Assembly (NCBI GenBank): GCA_039000515.1
Contig: JBCFYV010000012.1
Coordinates: forward strand, 44,423,535 to 44,487,534
Direction of reading: 5' to 3'
DNA: 64,000 nt
Source: Timema cristinae
Lineage: Eukaryota; Arthropoda; Insecta; Phasmatodea; Timematidae
Shown: positions 36,031 through 47,080 of the stretch, piece after piece
Layout: each line of letters begins with the position of its first letter
Numbering within the stretch: position 1 is the stretch's first letter
Program-made: the position numbers and the translations under genes
The notes under the pieces: generated by a model
What the model was told of the DNA's origin: nothing
The model's database searches: none
What the model saw: only the letters and a program-made list of their open reading frames with translations

Positions 36031-37410
36031 GAGAAAGTAAAAACACATAAATCCCAATTTTTCTTTTCTCAAAATTAAAAATATAAAAATCCACACTTAG
36101 ATGCTGTTTCTGACCGATCACACTTTAGTTTTGCTCACGGATCACTATAATATATTTCCATTGACACCTGACCAATGAATGTTCTATTGATTAATGAAAA
36201 CAATTCACAGAAACAGTATAAACTAACTTCGGAATAACCTGGTATCACTTCATGCCTAACTATTGCTAAGGTTCGACCAGTATTATCATAAGTATATAAG
36301 TAAAATCCATCCTCGCTGGGATTATATATAACTAATTACACTTATTAGGTTTTCTTTCTTGACTCAATAGATAAACATATATTGAAACAATTGTGGCAAC
36401 TACCATGAAATAACCATACAATTAGTTACTTCGAAATATTTAACATTTACTCACATGGTCATCGTTCTAATCATTTTATTTTTTGCAAATATGTAAGGCA
36501 CCCAGCAAATATAATATTCCTTTCAAGAAATTGTTTGTATGTATAAGAATTAGAAGTTTAATGCGCATTTTGAAACTATCAGGCCTTTTTTTTTTAATTT
36601 GACAATACCAATGAAATATATTTAACTAAAGCCACTTCCCTAAAACTAGCTTTCAGGACAAAGATATTTTGTCTTAATTTTGACTAAAAGTGGTGTATAA
36701 TTACTGCTTAGTTAGCTGTTTTAAGTCAGCTCGTATTCTTCCCAGGCTTTGGTGCTTAAGATGGAATGAAAGGGAACACAAGAAAAGTTTTTATGTCAAA
36801 ACAATTTTGTGGCAAAATAAATAAAATATTGCCCCAGTACAAACATAGAATTTAATTTTCTTCACATGGGGACATCAAAATTTATTGAGTATTTGTCAAA
36901 GATGTTCTGGAATTCGATTACAACTTTTATCTTCATTTAAAAAGTTTGTTAGATAATGCCACCATGCTCATGACAGATATTCATGAACTGGTGATAACAA
37001 CAAGTGAAGGAATTTGAATTATATTTGTACTGGAGCAATATTTTATTTATTAACTAAAAAAAAGGTTTTGCCACAAAAACTGCAAAAGCACTGGACTTTT
37101 CTTGCGTCCCCTTCCAACCCAACTTAAATATCACTGAAAGATAATAGAATCTTCTCTAGTAAAAAAATTATCACAAGTTTAAGCACTTATTTTAATAACT
37201 GCCTCAATTATAGTTTGTCGCTGACACACTAATAGTTTACTTGTACGGATTTAAGTACGGAATCACCGCTTGTGTGAATGGCGCATAAGGTAGATAAGCG
37301 TCAGAACCTTATTGTTTCAAGGCTCTCGACCAACTCAAGGTCTGGACAGCAATACAACTTATTGGTTATAAGTCAAGTACAGTCTCCTGCCATCAGATCT
37401 ATTCGAGCTG
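36031..37410. other. AT-rich intergenic stretch
   Basis: No gene or repeat recognised. Confidence 0.5.
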
Positions 37411-37693
37411 GGTGACCTGGTGGTCTAGGGTAAGGGTCAGACATCTATGCTGCGGCCGGGGTTCGATCCTCGTTCCCGGCACAGATTTATCTGATTTCCA
37501 AACCTTCCTACACCTCTGACAAGACATCTTGTGAATGTGTGGAATGTCAGGTCGCCACCGTGGTTCGGATTCCACGTTAAACTGTAGGTCCTTCATTCAT
37601 CTCACAATCACCCTACCATTACACATTAGCGTAAGTGCGTATAACCCGAACGGTAGTAAGACGCGGTGCAATAATAATAATAATAATAATAAT
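37411..37693 (+). mobile_element. SINE family A, full-length
   Basis: A box TGGTCTAGGGTAAG (one base shorter than other copies), B box GGGGTTCGATCCTCG, body CAGATTTATCTGATTTCC, CACCTCTGACAAGACATC, tail GCGTATAACCCGAACGGTAGTAAGACGCGGTGCA, then (AAT)n. A target-site duplication is not clear. The minus ORF 37399-37596 is a shadow. Confidence 0.9.
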
Positions 37694-37859
37694 ATTTCGG
37701 CTTGAAACTTGACTACTTTACCATGGTGTAGGAGACGTGACTAGAAATATTCACTCAAATCTGTTGGGAGGCGGACTAAATGTCAAGCTTATTTAAATTG
37801 GTTTGATGGAGAGATACGGGATTAAATCCCCAATACACCTTTACTGGTGTAAACAAAAC

Positions 37860-38340
37860 TAGAAGAGCTTAGCATTTAGTACGTGTGACTCACCACGCGT
37901 TGGCGCGTGTGAACAGCCAGTAACTAATACTAATATGATTATGAAATAAAAAACGCGTAGGTCCCAGGTGCTAACAACGCCTCGACCAGTACCAAGCCTC
38001 AAGGACGTGTTCGCGGCGCTAGTGACGATAAGTCTAATGACGGCTGCCGGGTAATGAAGGGTTGCAATGACCTCTACCAACTATGTTCGGTCAGTGGAAT
38101 GGCGGGAGAGGAGGGGTACCCCCGAGGGGTTCCTAGCACCAGGGAGTGTATGGAGAGGCCTGGGAGCCCTGAGGTCTGCTGCGGCACGCGCCTTCACTGG
38201 CAGAGCCTGTATTCCCAACGTCTGATGAGTGAGCCCTCAACACACGGTCATAAAGTTGTATGGATGCCCCAAATGTCCTATACCAGGTGGACGAAACTAT
38301 GGGTAAGATAAGGTTCTCTTGGAACGCACACATTGCTGTA
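37860..38340. other. GC-rich unique island, possible LINE fragment or exon
   Basis: Abrupt rise in GC with several CpG. The 85-codon plus ORF (38054-38311) is Gly/Arg/Pro-rich and ends near GGGTAAG, a donor-like site at about 38300; minus ORFs overlap it. The segment GAGGGGTACCCCCGAGGGGTTCC is similar in style to the 3' UTR of the R1-type LINE at 58.3 kb, so a piece of a related element is possible. I recognise no protein domain. Confidence 0.25.
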
Positions 38341-40110
38341 CAAAGTTTGTATTTAGGTAAGAAAAAATAAATTAAATCTCTTTAAAAAAATCATGCAGAG
38401 CTATTATTGGTGTCGTAGTACCATCATCATAATCATCACAAAATCGTAATTATTTGGTCTCTTGTAAAGTCCAAAAAGATGATATTTCTAAAATATTATT
38501 ATTTATAACAATTCAGAAGTATCACTTTAATATGTTTCTTAATTTTTTTTTAACTATTATACTATATCATTGTTTAACAATTACTACTATAGTTATAATA
38601 TATCATATCAATTAACAATAATAGTGATTAATTACACCAATTGTCCATTTTTATACTCAATTTATCTGACGACTAGAAAGAATTTCTCCGAAAATTTTCG
38701 AAATATAGATCTCACGCTTTCCAAAAGATTCGCTTTAGTTTGAGCCACACATGAAAGAACAGTATTTTTCCAATGACGAACCCAAAGATAAAGGTTGCTG
38801 GCTGTTGATGAGGGGGTGGGGGGGCATCATGTAGTTTCCTCCCCAATTCACAGACCACAAATAAGTGTAATACGGGTAAATAAAACCCAAATCATCTGTC
38901 GAGTGTTCTCGTAAATAAAACCCATATAATTTTTCGAGTGTTATATTATCATGTCACTCTCAAAATAATTGGTTTGCTTGGGATGGTGAGATAAGGGTTT
39001 TAATCCTAGTCAGGTATACTGAGGGTGGTTTCCCACCACTCTTCCATGAAAATTCGGGGACATTTTTTACCAACTTCTATCTTCATAATTCATTTTTATT
39101 TAGCCTAATTAATTCATGTGTATAGCCCGTACGGGCAATTAGATGCGATGGAGTAAAAATAAGTTTAAAAAACGCATAAAGCATCAAACGAAGTATATCT
39201 ATTATTATAGCACTGAAAATATATTTAATTCATATGCTATATCTATTTAGTAGTCAAACTACTTGATATTCAAAAGTTATTCCGCCATTCACGTTAAAAG
39301 GGCCCCGAAAATAATCAATAGGAAAAAAATACATGAAATATTATCAATTTATTTTATGTCCCCTCTCCTTTTCTTAAGTAATTACTCTGCATTCACCGCT
39401 GTATCAGTAAGTGTATTACTACACCTAATTTCATAGCTGAGGGAACTGCAGGTCTTATGGAGAAAAGATTTATTTTCGCTCTCTCTCTCTGTTACCGGTT
39501 GCCAAACCTTCAAGCTTTCGTTTGTTGGGAAGTGAGGGGGAGTGTTTACTTGGAAATCCCTCATTATAAACAATGTGGCATGGGGATGTTGGGGGGTTCC
39601 ATTGACAGGAAAAAACATTTCCTATCGGTGTACAGTCTTTTCTAGAAACATTAACTATTCCCACAATCGTATTTTTTTCAAGATTGAAATATATTAACGT
39701 TTCTCTATTCCCCACGTAATTATGCTTAAACTATTTTATGTATACAGCTTTTTTCCTCATAATTAATATACAAAATATATGCTTGCCGCTTGAGCTACCG
39801 AACAAGTTCCGTCTTTACGAATTTAGGTGTAGACTATTAACACCATTGCCCTTTCTTTACTCTTAATATTTTCCTTTTGGAATGTAATTGCTTGTAACAA
39901 GCCGGAGACTCAATAGTTTTTGCTATATTATAACTGTTAACAATACACTATTATTCAAATAAGTATATTAATATACACATAAAATTATAATTCCACAACC
40001 TTACAGCAAAAAAAACAAAACACACAAAATTCTAACGTGATCAATAAAAAAATCTACAAAGAGTACTAATAAAATACGTGTTTATTTAGTGAATGTTTTT
40101 GAGCTAGCTA
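38341..40110. other. Intergenic stretch with one old SINE B fragment
   Basis: A plus-strand family B remnant lies at about 38960-39165 (GTACTGAGG-like GTATACTGAGGGTGG, TCTTCCATGAAAATTCG, GTGTATAGCCCGTACGGGC). ORFs at 39382-39715 overlap on both strands without motifs. Nothing else supported. Confidence 0.45.
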
Positions 40111-40608
40111 TTAGAACACGAGACTCAGACTACTGTAACTTACGACCGTGCTGGAGGAAGAAGCCCCAATTACTGGCAACAACGACAGCCCAGCATTGCC
40201 AAATTTGATATACATTCGAAGGAAGAATGATCACGGGAAAAAAAAGAATGACATCGCTGCTGCTTAATAGTAAGCATGCAGTTCCCTCAGCAATGAAATC
40301 AGTGTAGATATGCTTTCTTTTCATCTTCAAAAAGATATCTCATTTGAAAGCTGATACTTTGTTGGTGAATTTAATTTGGGGAAAATAATAATTTTTTTCA
40401 AGGTGGTATGAGAAATTTAGGGAAATTCAAACTTCTCCTATCCTTCTATTCACAGTCCTTCCCCCCGACATCATCCCAACATCTTATTCGTGCTTCTTGA
40501 ATTCGGAAGTTTATATCAATGCAAATACGACAGAGAATTAAAGTGTTAGAATATGTAACCTGTATTTGCCTGAAAGAGTAAGAAACTAATTAGGAACTAA
40601 ACTATATA

Positions 40609-40609
<1 letters not shown>
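40111..40609. other. Unique stretch, mixed composition
   Basis: 40110-40335 is GC-richer unique DNA with a 66-codon minus ORF (40130-40330) that matches nothing known to me. The remainder is AT-rich. Confidence 0.35.
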
Positions 40610-40664
<55 letters not shown>

Positions 40665-40807
40665 GCACCACGTCTTACTACCCGTTCGGGTTATACGCAC
40701 TTACGCTAATGTGTAATGGTAGGGTGATTGTGAGATGAAATGAAGGACCTACAGTTTAACGTGGAATCCGAACCACGGTGGAGGCCTGGCATTCCCCACA
40801 TTCACAA
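40610..40807 (-). mobile_element. 5'-truncated SINE family A with expanded (ATT)n tail
   Basis: (ATT)n at 40610-40663 leads directly into the reversed tail AGCACCACGTCTTACTACCCGTTCGGGTTATACGC, then part of the reversed body up to CATTCACAA at about 40807. The tRNA head is missing, as expected of incomplete reverse transcription. The tail is nearly identical to consensus, so the copy is young. Confidence 0.88.
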
Positions 40808-41149
40808 AACTATATAAAATCTAATAAAATTGGAAGCCTGACACCTATTTCACCGTCAAACCATACAATACGAAACTGATATATAATCACACATACACAC
40901 CAAAGCAAAAATATTTACGGTATTTATATGTTGAATTTTTAATACACTTTTATTTCATTTATGGTATTTAATGTGAAATTTTGAGACAACCAAGACTTAA
41001 TAATTGCAGAACACTCACACATTTAATTTTAGAAAATACATTCCACCAACTCCCCTTAGTACCTAATGAACACCGTGGAAAAAAAAACGCACCAGAGATT
41101 ACATGGTCTAAGCCTGCAGTGGTCTTACAGGTAGACAAAGTATTGTGAT
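40808..41149. other. AT-rich intergenic stretch
   Basis: No gene recognised; leads into the alpha/beta repeat cluster. Confidence 0.4.
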
Positions 41150-42715
41150 CGTCAAAAAATCGAACTCGAGAGTTTGATGAATCTTGACGTTTCATGACCC
41201 ACCCAAATCCAAAAAAGTGATTTTTGAATTTCCGTCTGTCTGTCTGTCTGTCTGTACCTCCAACTAGACCCTAAACTATTTACCTATCGGGCTAAACCTA
41301 GGTATCTAGGGTTTTAATAGGGTTTCCCCGAGGTTTTTTTTTGAATTGGATATCCAACCCTAAAACTAAGGGTAGATTACTGAAGGGGAAATAGAGAAAA
41401 AGTCGATTTTCTCATAATTGACTAATGATTTTGATTAAATTTCATTTCTAAACATGTATTAGTATTCTAAACAAAACGACTACTCTCAATATTTCGGCAA
41501 AATGACTTTTAGTGTTCCGGTATGATGCGTAAATTATCTTTTTCTATAATATCTCCGAAACTATTTTAAATATGAAATTACTTATCATTACAAATATGTA
41601 GGTCTATTTATTATAAAAAATATTCTATTTGAAGCATATTTTTGTTAAACCAATAACTTTCAAGCTATACGTAAATATATATTAAATTTCGAAACCAAAA
41701 GGTAAAATATTGCAACCGTAAAAAAAATATAACTTGAAATGTTAATAAATATCGACGTCTGATAACCCCCCAAACCCTAAAGTAGTGGTATTTGCAATGT
41801 TGTCTGTCTGTGTGTCTGTTTAAACTCAATATTAAGAGTTGTTTAGTAAAAATTGATTTTTTCAAAATCAGCTTTAACAATTTTGATTAAAATTCGTATA
41901 TAGACGTTGATTAAGATTATAAATAAAGTGGCTATTTTCATTTTTCCATGAAAATTACTTTTAGGGTACCTTGCAGAAGCAAAAACTTCCGTATCTCTAC
42001 AACTATTTGAGATAGTAAATAACTTTTCACTGTAAAATTGTAGTAATATTAGAATGAAAAACACTTTTATTAGAAATATATTTTTATAAAACCAACAGTT
42101 TCTGAGATATTGGCAAATATATTAATAAGATTTTGTGATCTTTAGTTGTAAAGAGATACTACTTAAGTTTTAACGCAATAATTCGCCAATGCCATAGAGT
42201 AATTAAGTATAAGTAAGTTTCTCAAAAAGTTGATGTTGTTTTTCCTTAAACCTCTTAGGAGAAATGTTTGTACATCTATGATCTATCTCCGTTTTAGAAT
42301 CAATAGTCAATATTTACATTTTTTATTAGTCAATATTCATAAATGAGGTATTTAATAGCAATGCGATGGCATAAAGATTTGCAACAACTAATAAAATGTT
42401 GAAGATTTTAACCTGAAGTTGAATTTTTAATATGAAGTGTTGACCCTTATGGACCCAATATTGATCTTTTTTATCGGTCCAAACATACAAGTGAGGAAAG
42501 TAAATCTTTAAAAACAAAATTATATAATTTTAAACTAGTACTCAAAAAATGTTTTACATAAATATAGTGGCAATTTATGCTTGGGCTTGCTAGTGTATAT
42601 TTTTTCGTTTCACATAATATATTACGAGTTTGGGTAAATACCTCCATTTTTAAACAATAGAGTGAGAAAGTCCGTGTGGAGTTCCGTACCATTTATTTTG
42701 ATCACGTGCCCCTAG
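41150..42715 (+). repeat. Alpha-beta interspersed repeat cluster 1
   Basis: Two head-to-tail, related units. Alpha (about 41150-41690) starts with GATGAATCTTGACGTTTCATGACC, a (TCTG)n run at 41233-41255, GGTATCTAGGGTTTTAATAGGG and TTGGATATCCAACCC. Beta (about 41700-42715) repeats this plan (CGACGTCTGATAACC, GTCTGTCTGTGTGTCTG, TTTTGATTAAAATTCG) and adds a long 3' part including AAGAGATACTACTTAAG, CTCTTAGGAGAAATG, TATGAAGTGTTGACCC and AGAGTGAGAAAGTCCGT. The whole beta plan recurs at 49.4-53.2 kb. Not assigned to a known superfamily. Confidence 0.8.
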
Positions 42716-43254
42716 ATATAATTTCTCTTCAACTTTGTCTCCCCAAAGTTATTGATACATGATACAAGTTATACTTATTCTATACTCTACATCCAAAATA
42801 ATATTGTTATTTTTTATGTTTTAAATGAGAAATATGCCTTTATACGTGAATATACGTATACTTAAATTTACGTGCCCCACTAAGATATCTTCACGTACAC
42901 ATGGAGGTACGCGTATCCCAGGTTGAGTATCACTGGAAGGCATTAGGTTTGCAATATACAAGATTGAGAATGATGTGGCGTTCAAGATTCAAGTCTTAGC
43001 AGTGAGTAATAGAGTTGGTTCCCCGACATTGATTTATTACAGTAGTTTACCCATTCGCTCTCTAAGCTTATGTAATGGATATAATGGAATCACAACCGTC
43101 ATGTAATAGATATATCTATGCTACCATTACAATCCATACCACTAGAACATTAACCGTTATTAAACTCTGCAATGAACGTAAATGACTAGCAATAAATATG
43201 AATAATTAATTAAGGAAAAGCATCAATTTTACATAATAGATGTGATTTTTTTCA
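42716..43254. other. Unique intergenic stretch
   Basis: No gene or repeat recognised. Confidence 0.45.
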
Positions 43255-43540
43255 GCCGTGTCAGTAGTCGAGTTCGAGGCTCTCCAGACACTGTCAACTT
43301 AGCTAAGACTCGCATTAATGGAAAAGTGAACTAAGCGTTAGTATGGTTTTCCACTAATAAGGAAGTTGGAGCTCATATCCGGACTAGATGTATTAAGAAT
43401 GCTTTTAACTAAATTATTTCCCAATCTCTCTACACACAAATACGAGTATGTTTCCCAATGATTTCTACCTTCTTCCTCCTTATCCCAGTTAGTGTATGTA
43501 AACGTGCTCAGCCTAGACGGGTAGTAAGACGCGGTGGAAA
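43255..43540 (+). mobile_element. SINE family B, degenerate copy
   Basis: Head badly eroded (CAGTAGTCGAGTTCGAGG), body recognisable (TTATTTCCCAATCTCTCTACAC, GATTTCTACCTTC), tail AGACGGGTAGTAAGACGCGGTGGAAA well kept. Insertions relative to consensus in the middle. Confidence 0.6.
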
Positions 43541-43569
43541 CCAATCAAACAATTAGTCTAATAGGTCAG

Positions 43570-43880
43570 ACTTTATCTCTAATTTGTTAGTTCTACAGTC
43601 CTAGGATCTTCCCAACAACTGATCAGCCTGGATGATCGTGTAACAGCGGATTCTCTAAAAATCTCCCTTCTCCGCACGAAAGTGAAATTACGTAGGGGCA
43701 GGCCCGCAATCCTCTCTCCATCTCTCTTTATATATAGAGAGAGGTATATATATATTTTTTGTCTACCTGGTCTGGGGCCCGGGGGCAGACGAAATGAGGC
43801 ACGGGCTGCCACAGAAGGATCCTCCGCGCTGATCCCAGCTATGGATCAACCGGGGCACGCCTCGTCGTACAGTCTGACCA
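43570..43880. other. GC-rich island with a small hairpin
   Basis: Unique, GC-rich DNA. CTCTCT and AGAGAG flank TTATATAT to form a hairpin near 43723-43743, and GGGGCCCGGGGG follows near 43775. ORFs of 77 and 102 codons run on opposite strands over the same bases, so neither is supported. Promoter or untranslated exon are possible readings. Confidence 0.3.
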
Positions 43881-43944
43881 AAAACAAAATATTTCATAGG
43901 AAATCAATCGAGTTTGTTTATTTTCTGCACCTCACTTCTTACCA

Positions 43945-44345
43945 TCTGTACGAGATATACCATAGCTACACTAATGGAGTATGGAGATAGGAAGTAGCAT
44001 TTTAAGGGTCATGTACTCTGTTTGCGTAATGGGAGAGTGGGATACGTCTTAATACATCCTTCAGAGATTCGAACCCCAACTTCCCCATAATCTGAAAAAC
44101 CAGACATAAATAAACTCAAACCTCTGCTCACGTACTCTCCGGTGCTGGGTGCTTATGGTCTATGGAGTCACTCTCGCAATAGACTGAAATGCCGATAATG
44201 AGATATTGAAGTTCTAATCAATCTGAAGTGTGCTTAGGGCGTCTTTTCCTAAATTATTTTCTAATGTCCCTTGACATTTATGCATGTACACTTACTTTAA
44301 ATTATATTTATCCCTTTTCCTCTTCGATTAGACTAAATATCCGGT
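43945..44345. mobile_element. Two eroded SINE B fragments, opposite orientations
   Basis: Minus strand about 43945-44110: CTTCTTACCATCTGTACGAG tail, GTAATGGGAGAGTGG body, GAGATTCGAACCCC reversed B box. Plus strand about 44150-44345: GTCACTCTCGCAATAGACTG head-like part, TTCCTAAATTATTTTC, CACTTACTTTAAATTATA. Both are ancient. Confidence 0.45.
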
Positions 44346-44642
44346 TGAAGAGGAAGGATAATAAAGAGGAATGTATAGATAAAGAGAGAATGTATGGGAA
44401 TTACATCTATAATTCGATTGATTAAACGAATAGCAGGAAAGTTTACTTATAGTAAGAACATGACATAAAGCTTTACATTAGCAAAACCATCTACTTGAAA
44501 TCTTAAAACAAGCCACATTGATATAATAGGTAGAGAATTTGTCCACAAGTTTCAAAAATGTTGCTATTTGAAACAAATATGTTCTAAAATGCTGGAAAAG
44601 AAAAAGAATATAATATAACAGCCAACATTGATAACAATTTAC
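44346..44642. other. AT-rich intergenic stretch
   Basis: No gene or repeat recognised. The ORF at 44228-44425 is in repeat-derived and AT-rich DNA. Confidence 0.45.
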
Positions 44643-44656
44643 TATAGGCCAATTAT

Positions 44657-44936
44657 TATTATATTAGCACTGCGTCTTACTACCCGTTCGGGTTATACGC
44701 ACTTACGCTAATGTGTTATGGTAGGGTGATTGTGAGATGAAATGGAGGACATACAGTTTAACGTGGAATCCGAACCACGGTGGAGGCCTGGCATTCCCCA
44801 CATTCATAAGAGGTCTTGTCAGAGGTGAAGGAAGGGTTTGGTAATCAGATAAATCTGCTGCCGGACCGAGGATTGAACCCCGACCGCCAGCACAGAAGTC
44901 TGACACCTTACCCCTAGACCACCAGGTCACCTACAA
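44657..44936 (-). mobile_element. SINE family A, full-length, 14-bp target-site duplication
   Basis: This is the best minus-strand reference copy. Reversed tail TAGCACTGCGTCTTACTACC, body GGTAGGGTGATTGTGAG and CAGAGGTGAAGGAAGGG, reversed B box (GATTGAACCCC) and A box (CTTACCCCTAGACCACC). TATAGGCCAATTAT occurs exactly at 44643-44656 and 44937-44950. The length (about 280 bases) and exact duplication point to a recent insertion. The 75-codon minus ORF is a shadow. Confidence 0.97.
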
Positions 44937-44950
44937 TATAGGCCAATTAT

Positions 44951-45663
44951 ATGTGTTATTGTATATATATTATAGATAGAATACTAACTATCAAAAGTGA
45001 CAGTTGTACACCATAAGGCTTGACGTATGAAAGTAGTTCTAGCAACTTGTGTAGCTTTCAGATTTTGTTATTTATACCGTTTTCTTACTCTAGTAGGATC
45101 GTGTTAGGAGAAACTATTTTGGACACGGCTATGTAGCGAGCTAATCACCACCATTTTAAATCACCCACGTACATGCGAGCTACATCAAGGGGTAGGTCAT
45201 GGTTTACCTCCGATTAAACAATTCTAGGGGAGATTTTATTAATTAAGCCTTAAGTCCCATATTCCCTCAGGAGCACGGTTGAAGCAAATTACTTTTTAAA
45301 AAATCATCTAAATCCTGGTTTTTAGATTATACTTAAGTATCTTAAAGTACTTTGAAAATACTAGCATAGCAATGATAATACATTAATTATAATTGACTTT
45401 TGGGCATAAGATAAATAACATCATGCGACAAAGAAAAGAACACCCCTATTGGCCACAAAGATCCACATGGATTGGTTCTCACGTGGTACAGAGCATCAGG
45501 CTCATCCAATTAGATGGAATTGCAGGTGACGGGGAGGTTAAGACTTGAATATTGACTTGCTGGGATAGGATCTATCATTATCTGTTCTAGTGTGGGTGCA
45601 TTTCCTATAAGCTATACCCTACCTAACCTTATGATCACACCTATAATAATAAATCAAACCTGT
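44951..45663. other. Intergenic stretch
   Basis: Mostly unique; tRNA-like fragments such as CACGTGGTACAGAGCATCAGG near 45481 are too weak to call. No gene. Confidence 0.4.
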
Positions 45664-45892
45664 TTCAGTAGCCACATGATCTAAGTTATCACTCTTAAAA
45701 TAGACTGGACTGGCGATAACGGGGCAGGTGGGGGTTTCAAACCACGGTCGTATGTACTAAGTGTGGTTTACCAATTTATTTCCAGGCAAGTGGATAGCAC
45801 ACTTTCTATCAATTCAACCTTATTCATTCTTAACCAACTAGCGTAATTAGTACATAGGCGTATAACTCGAACTAGTAGTAAGACGCGGTGCT
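45664..45892 (+). mobile_element. SINE family B, degenerate copy
   Basis: Body pieces AATTTATTTCCAGGCAAG and CAATTCAACCTTATTC, then AACTAGCGTAATTAGTACATAGGCG and tail TATAACTCGAACTAGTAGTAAGACGCGGTGCTAAA with an oligo-A end. The head is strongly diverged. Confidence 0.65.
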
Positions 45893-46119
45893 AAAAAAAA
45901 ATTATAGTAATAATAAATCAAATAAAAATATGGCTCTACGTTGAAATGTTACGGTAGCCATATTCTAGGATGAACAAGATCAATCACTATCACAAGTGTG
46001 GCTACTAGTTATTTTGCTTCAACTCGTTTTCTGAGAAACACAACAACCATAACCCTGACTCCTACTCTATCACCAAACAAAAGAATTAAAAAACTCCTAT
46101 ATCTCAATGATACATTTTC

Positions 46120-46460
46120 TTCTCCTTGAGGCAATCTATTCCTTTGGTATTAGAAGAAAGACGTTCCTCCAAACGAGCTAAAGTTTTGGAAACCTTACAA
46201 CTTTAAACACAGACTGTACCACCCAAACAATTCCATGGGAGGGGAATATCCCTCAAACTTTGATCACGATCACGATATAACGTGGCGAGAGAACTAGTGG
46301 AGAAAGCCGATTGTAAAACAGTTGATTAACTCCGGATAATGGTAGCATTTGATCTTCTGTATCGGAGGGAATGGTGCTACCAAGTACTGCGTCAACATCA
46401 ACAGCTACAAATAGTGTGACTTGGTCCCGTAGCTCAGTGGAAAGAGAAGCCAAATACCAT
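46120..46460. other. Unique island with a minus-strand ORF
   Basis: Less AT-rich than its flanks. The minus ORF 46253-46453 (66 codons) has a mixed, protein-like composition, but I recognise no family. A tRNA-like GTAGCTCAGTGGAAAGAG lies at 46431-46449 without a B box. Confidence 0.25.
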
Positions 46461-46699
46461 TCTAGAACATTTTTTTATTTCTTCAATATGCTGTTTTTAC
46501 CATGCATCTTTTTAATTGGCAAACAAACTATACACTAAGAAAATTAACCAACTAAATAGACACAATTTTCAGTCCTCCAATTATCCATTTGCCATTCATT
46601 TCAGCTATGCCTGAAATTGAACCTGGTAACATTATATAGCGAGATAAACGCAACACCAACTTACCTAGTGTGTCAAGGCTATAGGAAACTATTTTCATC

Positions 46700-47080
46700 C
46701 CATACATTCATGCACCAAGGTAAAAATATTAAGTAAGTTTAGCACTATTTCCACAAGGATAGTAGCTTATACCAGTAAAAGAATAAGCCATTTATTTCCC
46801 ACTGAGTCTGGATAGGACCCCCAGCTTTCCAAGTTGATGTCAGGGGCGTGAACCACTACACCAATTGATATTTTCAAATACTAGGATTATCAAAGTCCGC
46901 AGCGGAGAAGTATGGATTTGAATCATGACTGGCTGCACTGGCGTTTTTTTTTAATGGTTTCTCACTCTTCCTATACGCAAATATATTTACATTTAATCTA
47001 ATATCCACAGAGCTAATCCCTCTAGGGCTTAAACTAAAGTAAATATGATAATAGTAAGAACGGATGCGATGCATAAAAAT
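46700..47080. mobile_element. Two SINE-like fragments
   Basis: On the minus strand near 46868-46790, TTGGTGTAGTGGTTCACGCC and GGGGGTCCTATCC form a tRNA-like A box/B box pair. On the plus strand about 46880-47070, pieces of the SINE B body (TTAATGGTTTCTCACTCTTCC, TACGCAAATAT) appear. Neither has a clear tail or duplication. Confidence 0.4.

Noticed and set aside
46431..46449. Possible tRNA gene (GTAGCTCAGTGGAAAGAG)
   Set aside because: No B box at the right distance and no cloverleaf-forming arms; only an A-box-like match.
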